Notes: generated by a model not told the origin, from the sequence alone. A stretch of DNA of 64,000 nt from Lignipirellula cremea (GCF_007751035.1 NZ_CP036433.1:3453001-3517000), one strand, 5' to 3'; shown: positions 53,206 through 63,167, numbered from the stretch's first letter. Numbers and translations: made by a program.

Positions 53206-53427
53206 ATGCCTGATAAATTCGACCCTTATCGTGAAGCCCTGGTGATGGAAACGGCGACCGACTGGCCGGAAGGTTATGCGGATTTGCCGCTGGCGGAACG
53301 GACTAAAGTGGAATCGGCCCTGCACGCCCATCCCGACCAGTGCGGCGATCTGGAGTACGTCCGTACGCATACGGGCTTTTGTCGGAAGATTTCGCCCACC
53401 GCCGAAGAAATCGAAGCGCATCGCTAA
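53206..53427 (+). CDS. Small conserved-looking cytosolic protein
   Basis: This 73-residue acidic protein has two Cys (MPDKFDPYREALVMETATDWPEGYADLPLAERTKVESALHAHPDQCGDLEYVRTHTGFCRKISPTAEEIEAHR). GGAG lies about 10 bases before the ATG. No domain recognised. The segment DLPLAERTKVESALHAHPDQC looks like a folded helix pair. Confidence 0.65.
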   Translation: MPDKFDPYREALVMETATDWPEGYADLPLAERTKVESALHAHPDQCGDLEYVRTHTGFCRKISPTAEEIEAHR

Positions 53428-53567
53428 CCGCCCTGCCGCACGTCGGCCCGCACGCCGCGATCCGGCGCCTGGTCTGGCGATTCTCTTTTTAGCGATCCAT
53501 TGCCCGGCGATGCACTGCGCAGCCCGCCCCGGCGGCAGGTTCGTTTCCTAACGCAAGAAAATCAGTC

Positions 53568-54620
53568 ATGGAAAAGATCGAGACCCTTCGCTGGCTTGGC
53601 GACGCCGACGGCCGTTTGGCGCTGATCGACCAGACGCTGCTTCCGGTCGCCTTTGAAGAGATTGAACTGACCACGGTCGAGCAGGTCTGGGAAGCAATCA
53701 AAAAGCTGCGCGTCCGCGGCGCCCCGGCGATCGGCATTGCGGCCGCTTATGGGGTATGCGTCGGTCTGCAGACGGCGCCTGCCGAAGAGGAGGCGTTTTT
53801 TGTTCGCTTTCGCGAAGTGGTCGATTACCTGGCCGGCAGCCGACCGACCGCCGTCAATCTGTTCTGGGCCCTCGATCGCATGACGGCCGCAGCTGAGAAG
53901 CAGCGCGGCGCCCCGCTCGACGCCATTCGCGCCGCCCTGCTCCAGGAAGCACAGCAGATCCACGAAGAGGATCGGGCCATGTGCCACGCCATCGGACGTT
54001 ATGGCGCCGACCTGCTGACCGACGGACAAGGGGTCCTCACCCACTGCAATGCGGGCGGCCTGGCGACGGCCGAATACGGCACGGCCCTGTCGGTCTTTTT
54101 TACGGCCCAGGATCTGGGCAAGCAGTTGTCGATTTACGTGGACGAAACCCGGCCCTTGCTGCAGGGCGCCCGACTGACCGCCTGGGAGCTGACGCGACGG
54201 GGGATCGACGCCACGTTGATTTGCGATTCAATGGCGGCCCAGGTAATGCGTGAAGGGAAGGTCCAGGCCGTGATCACCGGGGCGGATCGGATCGCAGCCA
54301 ATGGTGATTCGGCCAACAAAATCGGCACCTATTCGATTGCCGTGCTGGCCCAGGCTCATGGCATTCCGTTCTATATCGCGGCGCCCACCACGACCTTCGA
54401 CTTGGCGATTGAATCGGGGGCGGAGATCCCGATCGAGCAGCGGGCGTCAGAAGAGATCACCCATGGCTTCGGACGCCAGACCGCGCCCGACGGCGTGAAG
54501 GTTTACAACCCAGCGTTCGATGTGACCCCGGCCGAATACATCCGCGGCATCATCACGGAACGCGGCGTCATCCAGCCCGTCACGCGAGAAGGCATTGCCC
54601 AACTGTTCGCCAGCACGTAG
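53568..54620 (+). CDS. mtnA: S-methyl-5-thioribose-1-phosphate isomerase
   Basis: The protein has 350 residues. Family motifs are IKKLRVRGAPAIGIAAAYG, THCNAGGLATAEYGTAL (catalytic Cys), YVDETRPLLQGARLTAWEL, ITGADRIAANGDSANKIGTYSIAVLA (catalytic Asp), and the C-terminal NPAFDVTPAEYIRGIITERG. It converts methylthioribose-1-phosphate to the ribulose form in methionine salvage. The eIF2B-like fold is full length. The other salvage genes are not next to it. The ribosome binding site is weak. Confidence 0.95.
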   Translation: MEKIETLRWLGDADGRLALIDQTLLPVAFEEIELTTVEQVWEAIKKLRVRGAPAIGIAAAYGVCVGLQTAPAEEEAFFVRFREVVDYLAGSRPTAVNLFWALDRMTAAAEKQRGAPLDAIRAALLQEAQQIHEEDRAMCHAIGRYGADLLTDGQGVLTHCNAGGLATAEYGTALSVFFTAQDLGKQLSIYVDETRPLLQGARLTAWELTRRGIDATLICDSMAAQVMREGKVQAVITGADRIAANGDSANKIGTYSIAVLAQAHGIPFYIAAPTTTFDLAIESGAEIPIEQRASEEITHGFGRQTAPDGVKVYNPAFDVTPAEYIRGIITERGVIQPVTREGIAQLFAST

Positions 54621-54720
54621 CCGAAGTCGCCAGACTTGGGAGGAAGCGTTCTGGACGATCGAAGCGCCGGCCAATCTCTGGCGAGTCCGGCTACGGGGGA
54701 CCGAACGGACCAACGAGTAA
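54618..54720. repeat. Degenerate palindromic repeats after mtnA
   Basis: CCGAAGTC-gcca-GACTTGGG (54621-54640) resembles the CCAAAGTC-TGCC-GACTTTGG hairpin at 2400-2419. GCCAATCTCTGGCGAGTCCGG follows near 54670. This appears to be a decayed member of the same repeat group. Confidence 0.4.
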
Positions 54721-54862
54721 CGTTCCCACCCACAATCGAGACGCACAGTAAGGGCAACGCCGCCGGGCAGGAACTGCTTGACCCGTCCGCCTGGGCAGGG
54801 TCCAATAGCAGTCGACTGGCAGCTTTTTACGACTCGCTCATTCTTTTCCAGGGCAAAACTCC

Positions 54863-55855
54863 ATGTTTAGAAAATCTTGCTGGATGGTGATGGTGGCCAC
54901 GTTTCTGACGTTACCCTGCCTGCAGGCCGCAGCGCAGGACGGCACCAGCAAGGTCCTGCCGCAGGATCCGTCGCAGTGGATCAACTCCAACCCGATCTCG
55001 GCGGATACGCTCCAGGGGAAAGCGGCCCTGCTCTGGTATTTTGAAGAAGACTGCCCCCGCTGCCGGGCCAAATGGCCGGCCCTGATTGCCCTGTCCAAGA
55101 GCTTCGTCGGCAAGCCGATTGTGTTTATCGCGGTCAACTCGGGCAATTCGCGACAGGCGGTCGAACAGTACGCCCGCAGCGTCCGCCTGCCCTGGCCGAT
55201 CATTGTCGATCCGACGCGCCAGTTTGAAAAAGCGAGCAACCTGACGGAGATCAGCCTGCAGAACATCCACCAGGTGAAGCTGATCATGCCCGACGGACGG
55301 ATGCGCAACGGCGACTGGAACGATCTCAAAGCCAGCGCCGATTCGGCCCTGAGCGGGGCCAAATGGAACGTCGATCCGTCGGAAATTTCGCCCGGCCTGA
55401 TGCCGGCGTGGCAGTCGATCGAGTTCGGCGACTTCGCCGGCGGTTCCTCCCTGGTCGCCAGGAATCTGAAATCCCGCGATGAAGCAGCCCAGGCGTCCGC
55501 CGCCAAACTCCAGGCGTATGTCGATTCGCGGATGCAGCAGATGCTGGCTGCCGGCAACGGCGCCAGCGACAACTGGTCCAAATACAAAACTTACCTGCAG
55601 ATCAGCGAGCAGTTCGACGGCTACGACCTGCCGGAAGAAGTCACCAGCGGGCTGGCCCAGCTGGCCGACGATCCCGCGGTGAAGGACCAGCTTGCCGCCT
55701 ACAAGCAGCTGTTGCCGATTAAAAAGTCGCTCCAGTCCAGCAACCGCAGCGTGCTGTTCGGAGCCGTCAAACGCCTCAAGACTCTGGTCGAATCGTCCCC
55801 CGGCACCGACGCCGCGCTGGAAGCCCAGAACCTGCTGCAGCAACTGGGTCAGTAA
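54863..55855 (+). CDS. Exported thioredoxin-like protein (TlpA/ResA-like, CPRC)
   Basis: The protein has 330 residues. The signal peptide (MFRKSCWMVMVATFLTLPCLQAAAQ) precedes a thioredoxin-like domain with a CPRC redox motif (WYFEEDCPRCRAKWPALIALSKSF, about 55-78), VNSGNSRQAVEQYARSVRLPWPIIVDPT and the partner strand HQVKLIMPDGRM. The C-terminal half (about 205-330) is a charged helical region, ASAAKLQAYVDSRMQQMLAAG and QLLPIKKSLQSSN. It is probably periplasmic. Related to disulfide or cytochrome-c maturation factors, but no such genes adjoin it. Confidence 0.85.
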   Translation: MFRKSCWMVMVATFLTLPCLQAAAQDGTSKVLPQDPSQWINSNPISADTLQGKAALLWYFEEDCPRCRAKWPALIALSKSFVGKPIVFIAVNSGNSRQAVEQYARSVRLPWPIIVDPTRQFEKASNLTEISLQNIHQVKLIMPDGRMRNGDWNDLKASADSALSGAKWNVDPSEISPGLMPAWQSIEFGDFAGGSSLVARNLKSRDEAAQASAAKLQAYVDSRMQQMLAAGNGASDNWSKYKTYLQISEQFDGYDLPEEVTSGLAQLADDPAVKDQLAAYKQLLPIKKSLQSSNRSVLFGAVKRLKTLVESSPGTDAALEAQNLLQQLGQ

Positions 55856-55863
55856 CGGATCAT

Positions 55864-55997
55864 CGTCTTTCGCACGGAGCGAGAGAATTTGAACTGACGG
55901 AAATCGAGGGTCAGTCGTCTTTTGCTCCGCAAAAGAACGCGTACTTTCGCGGAGCGAAAGTCGACTGTCCGGCGTCTGCTCTTGCTCAAAACGACGA
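55864..55997. repeat. Dispersed palindromic repeats, three hairpins
   Basis: CTTTCGC-acgga-GCGAGAG (about 55867-55885, one mismatch), CTTTTGC-TCC-GCAAAAG (55919-55935) and ACTTTCGC-GGA-GCGAAAGT (55943-55961) follow one another. The block 55951-55997 matches 40817-40863 at 37 of 47 bases. They lie between convergent genes. Confidence 0.7.
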
Positions 55998-56053
55998 TTC
56001 CGAATCCGTCGGTTATTCTTCTCATATCCCGAGCGAGAGCCGACTCTCTGCGT

Positions 56054-57232
56054 TTACGGTTGCTCCGGCCCGGCGGTATACAACTGCCGGACGGGAAAAC
56101 GCGTCACTTGCGTGAGGGCCAACCCGTTGGTCGCGCGACGGTCGCCCGCGCAATGGGCCAGCACCACCGCGCCGTCGACAATGTCCATCGCGGTGTAGCA
56201 GTACCATCCGTGCGGGTTGTCTTCGAGGGTCAGCGGGCTGCTCCAGCTCTTCCCTTCATCGGTTGAAATGGCCGCTCGCAGCGGCGTGCGTTTGTCTTTC
56301 AGCTCGGCTGCGATTCCGCGATGGTCGTTCCAGACCAGTAACCAGTGGCCGGTCGTCGGGATGGGCTCGATCGTCGCCGGCGACAGGGGGGAGAGCAGCT
56401 TCGACGGCTGCAGCTGGCTCCAGTGGACGCCGCTGTCGGTCGAGGTCGCTATGTACTGGCTGCCGGCGTCGGTGCGGCACCAGAGCAGCAGGTCGTTATT
56501 CTTCAGGGCGATCACGCCCGGTTCCTGGGTGCGGACCTGTTTGCCGTCGACATCGTCGGGCGCCGGGGCCGTTTCTCCCCGGCGCCAGGACTTGCCGTTA
56601 TCGTCGGAGTAGTAACAGAGGATCCGCCCGAACGACGTCCACCCCTTCCAGCCCAGGCCGTTGTGCTGGGCCAGCGGCAAGATCAGGCGACCGCTTTTCA
56701 GCTGCACGGCCCGGTCGTTGTTCAGTACATAACTGCCGAGTTGTTTCGCCGGGATCACCTCGATCGGTTCGCTCCAGGTCTGGGCTTCATCGTCGCTGGT
56801 GCGCATCACGGGCCGGCAATCCTCGGGCGAGTTTTTGCGCAGATAGAACAGCGCGATGCGACCGTCGGCCAGTCGCAGCAGCGAGACCGACATAATGTTC
56901 TGGCCGCCTTCGTTCGGCAGGATCAGCTGATCTTCGGCGGTCCAGCTTTGGCCGGCGTCGTTGGAAATTCGTCCTGCCAGGTGGGCCGTGGCGTGGTCGC
57001 CGGCGCCGCCGGTAAAGTGTGTATAGATGAGCAGCAGACGGCCGTCTTTCAGGCGAATCATGTCGCTTTCGCTGTTACGCGGATTGCCGGGCCCTGGCGG
57101 CAGAAGCGTAATCCGCTGCACGCCGTCGCGCACCTTGCCGGTAACGGTCGTCTGGCCAAATGCGACTGACGCGGCGGTAAGGGCCAGGGCGGCCAGCACG
57201 AACATCGTCAGGAAAGGACGTGGGGCATACAT
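56054..57232 (-). CDS. Exported sialidase-like (BNR-repeat) protein
   Basis: The protein has 392 residues from the ATG at 57232. The signal peptide (FLTMFVLAALALTAASVAFG) precedes a beta-propeller with Asp-box motifs: SNDAGQSWT, SDDEAQTWS, SDDNGKSWR, STDSGVHWS, STDEGKSWS. LLIYTHFTGGAGDHATAHLAGR and RSEPG-like RTQEPGVIAL are as in exo-alpha-sialidase-like families. It may cut sialic-acid-type or related acidic sugars, but BNR proteins have diverse specificities. It follows the esterase gene by 67 bases on the same strand. Confidence 0.85.
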   Translation of the reverse strand: MYAPRPFLTMFVLAALALTAASVAFGQTTVTGKVRDGVQRITLLPPGPGNPRNSESDMIRLKDGRLLLIYTHFTGGAGDHATAHLAGRISNDAGQSWTAEDQLILPNEGGQNIMSVSLLRLADGRIALFYLRKNSPEDCRPVMRTSDDEAQTWSEPIEVIPAKQLGSYVLNNDRAVQLKSGRLILPLAQHNGLGWKGWTSFGRILCYYSDDNGKSWRRGETAPAPDDVDGKQVRTQEPGVIALKNNDLLLWCRTDAGSQYIATSTDSGVHWSQLQPSKLLSPLSPATIEPIPTTGHWLLVWNDHRGIAAELKDKRTPLRAAISTDEGKSWSSPLTLEDNPHGWYCYTAMDIVDGAVVLAHCAGDRRATNGLALTQVTRFPVRQLYTAGPEQP

Positions 57233-57299
57233 GAGGATTCTCACGGAGGATGCTTTTCTTGACACGGTTACTGATGACAGTAGCAGACACCATTCGCTC

Positions 57300-59414
57300 T
57301 TACGGAGCCAACGGGAAGGTGACGATTTGATTCAACCGGCGGAACAGCTCCCGTCGGGGACGATCGGCGCCCAGCACTTCCACCCGGGCGGACGCGTCGG
57401 CCTGAGCGGCAGGCAGCAGCGCCTGCCAGTCGGCAGTCGCCAGCGGCTGGCGGGCCGCATCAAGCGGGTGAAACAGCGTGATCCGCCGCGGCTGGGCGAT
57501 CTCCACCAGATCGGCCAGATCCAGCCGCCGGGCCAGGTTCGGCAGCACAGTCCAGTGGGCCGTTTCCGCGCCCAGCTCTTCCGTTTCCAGATCCACCTCG
57601 GGGCCGACCGCATAGCTGACCTGCGAGCGATCCAGCAGCAGGTGCGCGTTTTCCGGCAGCAGCGGCGCCGCCGCCAGGAGAAGCGGCCCGTCGTACCCGT
57701 GGCCCAACAGTGTCAGGTTGTGTCCCTCATCGACCAGATCCAGGTCGTCGACCACAGCCAGCGTCACCAGCAGATCGCGGACCCGTTCCGCCAGCAGCGA
57801 CTTGCCCGACGACAGCAATGCAGTGGCGATCTGTCCCGTTTCATGCGGGTTCAGCGACTTGCCGGTGTACGTCAATTCGACCACCGTGGCGTGGGTGCGG
57901 ATGCGATCATTCCAGTAGTACTTCTCCAGGCGATCCGCTTCCCCGTCGCCATGCAAACGGACGACCAGCTGCTTCCGGGCGGCCGCCGTCATCGTGGGAT
58001 CGAGCGGCGTGGTGACCAGCACGGAAACCTTGCCGCCCAGGCCGGACGTCCAATGGATCCGTTCCTGCTGCGAGAAATGGCTGCGGTCGGGACCCAGCGA
58101 CTCCTGCTGTACGTTCTGCGGGGACGCAACCGGCTGCGACCAGCGCTGGCGAATCATGTCGGTCAAAAAGTCCTGCCGGGAGGATGCGGCCGGGCCGTCC
58201 TGTCGCTGCTTCTCTTTCGTCAGGAACGAGGTGATCCGCTGGCGATGCAGATCGGCCAGGGTGAGCGAGTCCGCCGGCATGTCGCCTTCGGGATAGCACT
58301 GCAGTTCGCGATACGAACGAAAGGCGTCGGCGGAAGGAATCTCTTTCAGCGGCGGCATCTCAAAGGCCTGGCGGAAAAACCGGATCTGCTCGGCCACCAT
58401 GTCATCATGCCAGGAGTGGGGCGCGTCGAACTCGGCCAGCCGCATGCGATCTTCCTTTTTCCCAAGGGCGTATAGCCTGCGGGCGTCGCGTACCGAGGCC
58501 CGCGCGCCCTGGATCGGAAAGATGTAGTCCTGCACGCCATTCACGACCAGGATTGACCGCGGGTAAGCCATCGCCAGAAAGGTGCTATGGTCGCCGACGG
58601 TGAGCAGATCGGTCAGCAGTTCGCAAATGCACATATCCGTATCGGCCAGATCCGCCCGGAGCGACGTCGCCGCACAGGTGGGCGAGGCCGCGGCCAAACG
58701 CGTGTCGACGGCGGCGCAGAACAGCGTCTGGCTGCCCCCGCCGGAAGTGCCCGTCATGCCGATGCGATTGTCATCGACATCGGCCCGGCTGGCGAGGTAG
58801 TCAATGCAGCGGACGTTGTCGAAGAGTTCCAGCGCCATCAGCGAAGCGCCGGTCAGAAACAGATGCCCGCCGCGCGTTTCGTGTCCTGTGCTGCGGCGTT
58901 CCTGTTTGCCCCATCCGTCTTTGGCCAGCACGATGAATCCGGCCTTCACAAATCGCTGGTACGCCTTTTGATAAATGGGCCGATCGCGCCCGCTGTGCCC
59001 ATGCGGAACCAGCAGGGCCGGTTTTTGCGCCGGGCCGCCCGTCGGTCGGTACAGGGTGCAGGGGATCGGCACGCCAGGCGCCGATTGGATAATCAGTTTT
59101 TCGATCTCGTAGCCGTCGCACATAATCCGGCCGACCTGCAGCACGGGCGGCGTCTGGCGTGGTTTGTCCAGATCCAGGTCCAGCAGTTCCAGGAACTTCG
59201 CCCTGGCGTCGATCATCTGATGGATGAGATCGGCTTCGGTTTGCAGTGCGAACAGCTTTGCATCGTGGGCTTCGCACAGCCGATTGATATGATCCTGCAC
59301 GCCCTGGAAGACAGGGTTGTCACGGACGGGAATCTCGGCCCGATCCGCTTGCCCCCAGGCGAATCCTCCCGATACACAGATCACGGCCGCCGTAAGGCTT
59401 CCCACCCAACGCAT
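57300..59414 (-). CDS. Exported alpha/beta-hydrolase of acetyl-xylan-esterase type
   Basis: The protein has 704 residues from the ATG at 59414 (GGGAG 8 bases upstream). The signal peptide is MRWVGSLTAAVICVSGGFAWG. The first hydrolase domain has LLVPHGHSGRDR, KDGWGKQERRSTGHE, the nucleophile elbow MTGTSGGGSQTLF (about 226) and an acid/His region EFDAPHSWHDDM (about 330-341). A second hydrolase-like half (about 410-700, LVVRLHGDGEADR ... LTLLGHGYDGPLLLAAAPLL) seems degenerate, with GHGYDG in place of GxSxG. It probably removes acetyl groups from glycans. It forms a divergent group with the sialate O-acetylesterase. Confidence 0.83.
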   Translation of the reverse strand: MRWVGSLTAAVICVSGGFAWGQADRAEIPVRDNPVFQGVQDHINRLCEAHDAKLFALQTEADLIHQMIDARAKFLELLDLDLDKPRQTPPVLQVGRIMCDGYEIEKLIIQSAPGVPIPCTLYRPTGGPAQKPALLVPHGHSGRDRPIYQKAYQRFVKAGFIVLAKDGWGKQERRSTGHETRGGHLFLTGASLMALELFDNVRCIDYLASRADVDDNRIGMTGTSGGGSQTLFCAAVDTRLAAASPTCAATSLRADLADTDMCICELLTDLLTVGDHSTFLAMAYPRSILVVNGVQDYIFPIQGARASVRDARRLYALGKKEDRMRLAEFDAPHSWHDDMVAEQIRFFRQAFEMPPLKEIPSADAFRSYRELQCYPEGDMPADSLTLADLHRQRITSFLTKEKQRQDGPAASSRQDFLTDMIRQRWSQPVASPQNVQQESLGPDRSHFSQQERIHWTSGLGGKVSVLVTTPLDPTMTAAARKQLVVRLHGDGEADRLEKYYWNDRIRTHATVVELTYTGKSLNPHETGQIATALLSSGKSLLAERVRDLLVTLAVVDDLDLVDEGHNLTLLGHGYDGPLLLAAAPLLPENAHLLLDRSQVSYAVGPEVDLETEELGAETAHWTVLPNLARRLDLADLVEIAQPRRITLFHPLDAARQPLATADWQALLPAAQADASARVEVLGADRPRRELFRRLNQIVTFPLAP

Positions 59415-59656
59415 ATTCGACTCCCATGCAGAGCTTGTTGAATCTCCCCGGCGGCGCCAGGGACGGACCAAGTATAACTGCAGCCGGCGCCAAAATTCGA
59501 CACTTGCGGGCCGACGTCTGCTAAATTACTCCGATGAGAAAAACGAACGGCGAAGTGCTTTCATGCAGCAATCGCACGACGAAGCACTTCCCGCTGCGAC
59601 CTGCCCTGTGACATTACTATGTCACACTCATTTATCCACAATTGACGGAGACAACC

Positions 59657-61201
59657 ATGAAGCGATTGATTCCTGGCAGCCTGTTGCTGGCTTGTATTCT
59701 GCTGGCGGGGGCCGCCCGGGCCGACGTGCAGCTGCCTAAAGTGTTCAGCGACTCGATGGTGCTGCAGCGGAACCAGCCGGTGGCGATCTGGGGCGAGGCA
59801 GCGCCCGGTGAACAGGTGACCGTCAAGTTCCGCGACCAGTCCAAAACGGCGGTTGCCGACCAGGACGGGAAGTGGTCGCTGAAACTCGATCCGTTGAAGG
59901 TGGGCGAACCGTCCGCCCTGACGGTCTCGGGCGCCAATGAGATCGCCCTGAAGGACGTCCTGGTTGGCGAAGTGTGGATAGGCTCCGGTCAGTCGAATAT
60001 GGCGGGCATAGTTAACGGCTATGTGAAGGGGGACGAAGTCCTCGCCAAACTGGCGGAAGGGACGTACCCTCAGCTGCGCATGTATCGGGGCGGCGCCTGG
60101 CGATCGGCCGAGCCTGCCGTGAACCTCAGCTTCTCGGCCATCATGTTCGCCTTTGGGCAAAGCCTGCAGGCGGACCTTGACGTACCGGTCGGCCTGATCG
60201 TGGGCGCGGTTGGCGGCACGCCGTCGGGTCGCTGGCTCACGCCGGAGATGCTGGCCAGCGACAAGCCTGCCCAGAAAGCCCTGGAGCGGGCGGCCGCCAG
60301 CGATGACTATGAGAAACGCGTGGCGCAGCACCAGGTTCAGCTGAAGGCCTGGAAGGAGCAAGTCGCCGCCGCCGAGAAAGCCGGCACGCGCGCCCCGCGA
60401 CAGCCCCGGGATCCGGTTAAAACGGGCGAGTGCACCAGCGGGCAAATCGGTGATTTATATAACGCCCACATTCAACACGTGCAGTGTTATACGATCGCTG
60501 GCGTGCTGTGGGACCAGGGCGAATCGGGCACCGCGATCCAGGGGCTCGACCAGTTCTACACCATGGGAGCCCTCATTGGCGGCTGGCGTCAGGTCTGGGG
60601 CCAGGGCGACTTCCCCTTCCTGTACATCCAGAAGCCCAGCGGCGGCGGCTGCGCCTGGGATATGTCAGATCCTGTCACTCGTATGGCGGGCGACTTTACC
60701 GCCGAACCGCAAGCGGCGCCGCCCACCTACGCCGGGGTTTCTCGCGAGTTGCACATCCGGATCATGCAGCATCCGAATACGGCCATGGTGCAGGCGCGCG
60801 ACCTGGGTTCCGGTATCCATCCGCTCAACAAGTCCGGCTACGGCCAGCGCGCGGCCCGTGTCGCCCGGGGCTTTGTGTATGAAGAGCCGGTCGAAATTTA
60901 CGGCCCGCTGTACAAGTCCCACACCGTTGACGGCGGCCAGATGAAGATCACGTTCACTCATACCGGCAAAGGCCTCGCCCAGAAACATGGCGACAAGCTG
61001 CAGGGCTTTCAGATCGCCGGGGAAGACAAGGTCTTCCACTGGGGCGACGCACGGATCGAAGGGAACCAGGTGATCGTTTCCAGCGACGCGGTCGAGTCGC
61101 CGCAGGCTGTGCGTTACGCGTGGGCCCAGAATGCTCCGTGGGCCAATCTGTTCAACCAGGACGGGCTGCCGGCGATCGCGTTCCGCACCGACAGCTGGTA
61201 G
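59657..61201 (+). CDS. Sialate O-acetylesterase-family protein
   Basis: The protein has 514 residues. GGAG lies 6 bases before the ATG at 59657. The signal peptide is MKRLIPGSLLLACILLAGAARA. A beta domain (LPKVFSDSMVLQRNQPVAIWGEAAPGEQVTVKF) precedes the SGNH/SASA domain with IGSGQSNMAG (catalytic Ser), GGTPSGRW, LWDQGESG, and GIHPLNKSGYGQR (catalytic His). The family deacetylates sialic acids or other acylated sugars and is common in planctomycetes. It is divergent from the esterase-sialidase pair across 240 bases, suggesting a shared glycan target. Confidence 0.9.
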   Translation: MKRLIPGSLLLACILLAGAARADVQLPKVFSDSMVLQRNQPVAIWGEAAPGEQVTVKFRDQSKTAVADQDGKWSLKLDPLKVGEPSALTVSGANEIALKDVLVGEVWIGSGQSNMAGIVNGYVKGDEVLAKLAEGTYPQLRMYRGGAWRSAEPAVNLSFSAIMFAFGQSLQADLDVPVGLIVGAVGGTPSGRWLTPEMLASDKPAQKALERAAASDDYEKRVAQHQVQLKAWKEQVAAAEKAGTRAPRQPRDPVKTGECTSGQIGDLYNAHIQHVQCYTIAGVLWDQGESGTAIQGLDQFYTMGALIGGWRQVWGQGDFPFLYIQKPSGGGCAWDMSDPVTRMAGDFTAEPQAAPPTYAGVSRELHIRIMQHPNTAMVQARDLGSGIHPLNKSGYGQRAARVARGFVYEEPVEIYGPLYKSHTVDGGQMKITFTHTGKGLAQKHGDKLQGFQIAGEDKVFHWGDARIEGNQVIVSSDAVESPQAVRYAWAQNAPWANLFNQDGLPAIAFRTDSW

Positions 61202-61302
61202 TCAATGCTGGACGAACGCTGCACGCTTTCCGCTGGGAAGCGTGAGGGCGAGTCGGAAAATCATAACGGCCTGCAGGGTTCGCCTGGGGGGCCGTTTTTT
61301 CG

Positions 61303-62895
61303 TCAGCGCTGGAGGGAGACGGCGGCCGTAAACAGTCCGTCGAAGAAGCGATCGGATTCGCTAAGCGGCGTCGTCCAGCCGGCTCGCAAGGTCACGCCGC
61401 TGGCCAGTTTGCCGTGTAATCCCACCGTGAAATTCGTCATGCTGGAACTGCCCAGCGTGTTGGAAAGCAGCAGGCTCGAGGGGCCATTGGAAAGCTGCAC
61501 CACATCGGAATCCTGCAAGGCGGCGATGTGCTGGAACTCCGTAATGAGGGCCAGGTCGCGCAGGTGCGAAGCATACGCATCACGGACCAGCCAGGCGCCA
61601 ATCGACAGGTCGCCCTGCAGCAGGTTCTGTTCGTTGTAATGGGCCGTCTGGTTGTTGAACCGCACCACGTTCCCGCTACAGGCTAAGTCGCCCTGCAGAA
61701 ACGCACTGGCGAACCAGTTCCCTTCGCCGCCGGCGGTCACCGCCAGAAAAGGAAGCAGGTGCACGGCGTTGTTCTCCAGCAGGAAGGTCTCTCCGCCGGC
61801 CTGAGCAATCACGCTGCCAGCCGTTGGCGAACTGACGCCAAAGCCGGTCGAAAGCGACAGGCTGGGATCGTCGAACAGAATCCCCTTGATGATCGTGGTT
61901 AGATTCCCGACCGAATCGCTGCCCACGGCAATGCCGGGGCCCGCCAGGCTCTGACCGTCGGAAAACGGCAGCCTTAATTCGATCGACATGGCGCCGTCGG
62001 CGAACGACCGTTCCACCCCCAGCCAGTAGCGATCCACGTTGCCAAACTGCACGCCGCCGGGACCGCCGACAAAGCTGCCATTGGCGAAGTTCTGGGAGAC
62101 AAAGTAAAACCGATCGTCGGTCATCGCCTTGTTATGCTGCGAGATACCGACTCGCTGGCTCAGGCCGCCGGGTGCAACATCCAAGGCGAACGTGTCATTG
62201 ATCACTGCACGACTGGAGGTAAACGTCCCGCCGCCAAACACCTCGGGTAACGTGGCGAAATGGGGCCGGCTGCCAAGCGCATTCCAGAAAGACGTTTTCC
62301 ACGCTCCCAGGGAAGCGGGCGGGCCGTTCTGCAGCGGATCCTGGTACGTCGGGTCGACGCCATCGGGAATTGGGGACGCCCCTTTATCGGTAGGACGCAG
62401 GTTGGCCGCATTGAACGATTCGCTGTCGGATTCGTAAAGACTATCGCCATCGGGCTCCGCGATGTCGGGCGAGGTCAAGCTCGATTCGTCCGGCCGGGCG
62501 TTGGAGAAGCCTTCCTCGGGACCGTACTCGCTGTACGAAGATTCGCCAGGCAGACCGGCGGTCCGCACGCTGCTCGACGCCGAAGCGGAGCCTTGGGTGC
62601 GATAGGGATTGGGAATATCCTGCCAGTCGCGATTGGGCGCGGAGTTGACGTTTCCTGGCGAGTCGCCCAGGCTGTGCTGCGCGGCCGGACTGGCGGACGA
62701 ACTTGCCGGCTGGGCGGGAAAGGACTGACGCGGCGCCGGAGTCGGTGTCGCCAGCCGGGTATCCGGCAGCGCAAGTTTTTTCGGGTCGAACCCCGGGCGC
62801 AGATTGGCATTGCCATCGGCCGCGGTGAGTACGGAAGCCAGACAAATCCAAACGACAAAGCTGTTTTGTGCGAAGAAGAGAAAGGTTCGGATCAT
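61303..62895 (-). CDS. Large exported protein, probably beta-barrel outer-membrane type
   Basis: The protein has 530 residues from the ATG at 62895 (GGAA 6 bases upstream). A signal-like N-terminus (FLFFAQNSFVVWICLASVLTAADG) precedes a long Ser/Pro/Ala-rich unstructured region (to about 195). Then follow alternating beta strands: DRFYFVSQNFANGSF, VDRYWLGVERSFADGAMSIELRLPF, LSLSTGFGVSSP, LLPFLAVTAGGEGNWFASAFLQG, and a final FDGLFTAAVSLQR. The aromatic C-terminus and strand pattern suggest an outer-membrane barrel. No family recognised. Confidence 0.6.
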   Translation of the reverse strand: MIRTFLFFAQNSFVVWICLASVLTAADGNANLRPGFDPKKLALPDTRLATPTPAPRQSFPAQPASSSASPAAQHSLGDSPGNVNSAPNRDWQDIPNPYRTQGSASASSSVRTAGLPGESSYSEYGPEEGFSNARPDESSLTSPDIAEPDGDSLYESDSESFNAANLRPTDKGASPIPDGVDPTYQDPLQNGPPASLGAWKTSFWNALGSRPHFATLPEVFGGGTFTSSRAVINDTFALDVAPGGLSQRVGISQHNKAMTDDRFYFVSQNFANGSFVGGPGGVQFGNVDRYWLGVERSFADGAMSIELRLPFSDGQSLAGPGIAVGSDSVGNLTTIIKGILFDDPSLSLSTGFGVSSPTAGSVIAQAGGETFLLENNAVHLLPFLAVTAGGEGNWFASAFLQGDLACSGNVVRFNNQTAHYNEQNLLQGDLSIGAWLVRDAYASHLRDLALITEFQHIAALQDSDVVQLSNGPSSLLLSNTLGSSSMTNFTVGLHGKLASGVTLRAGWTTPLSESDRFFDGLFTAAVSLQR

Positions 62896-63167
62896 AATGG
62901 TTCCACGCCTGGTAACCTCACGCCGCAGCGCAGCAGGCCCTCCGTCAGTTGGGGCAGTGAACGCCGGTTCCCCAGCATCGTCCCTGCCAGCAAGGCCAGC
63001 AGCGCTCGGCGCCAGGCGGGGGATTAAACGAGAAACGGCGCCCTGCAGTCAAGGGCAATCCGTTCATCCCGAGAGGGGAATACTACAGCCCCGACTTCCT
63101 CTCGACGTCTGATCATCAAGGCAGGGTGCAAGCCGTCGATGGTTGCCCTTGCATCCGTTCGGGGGTC

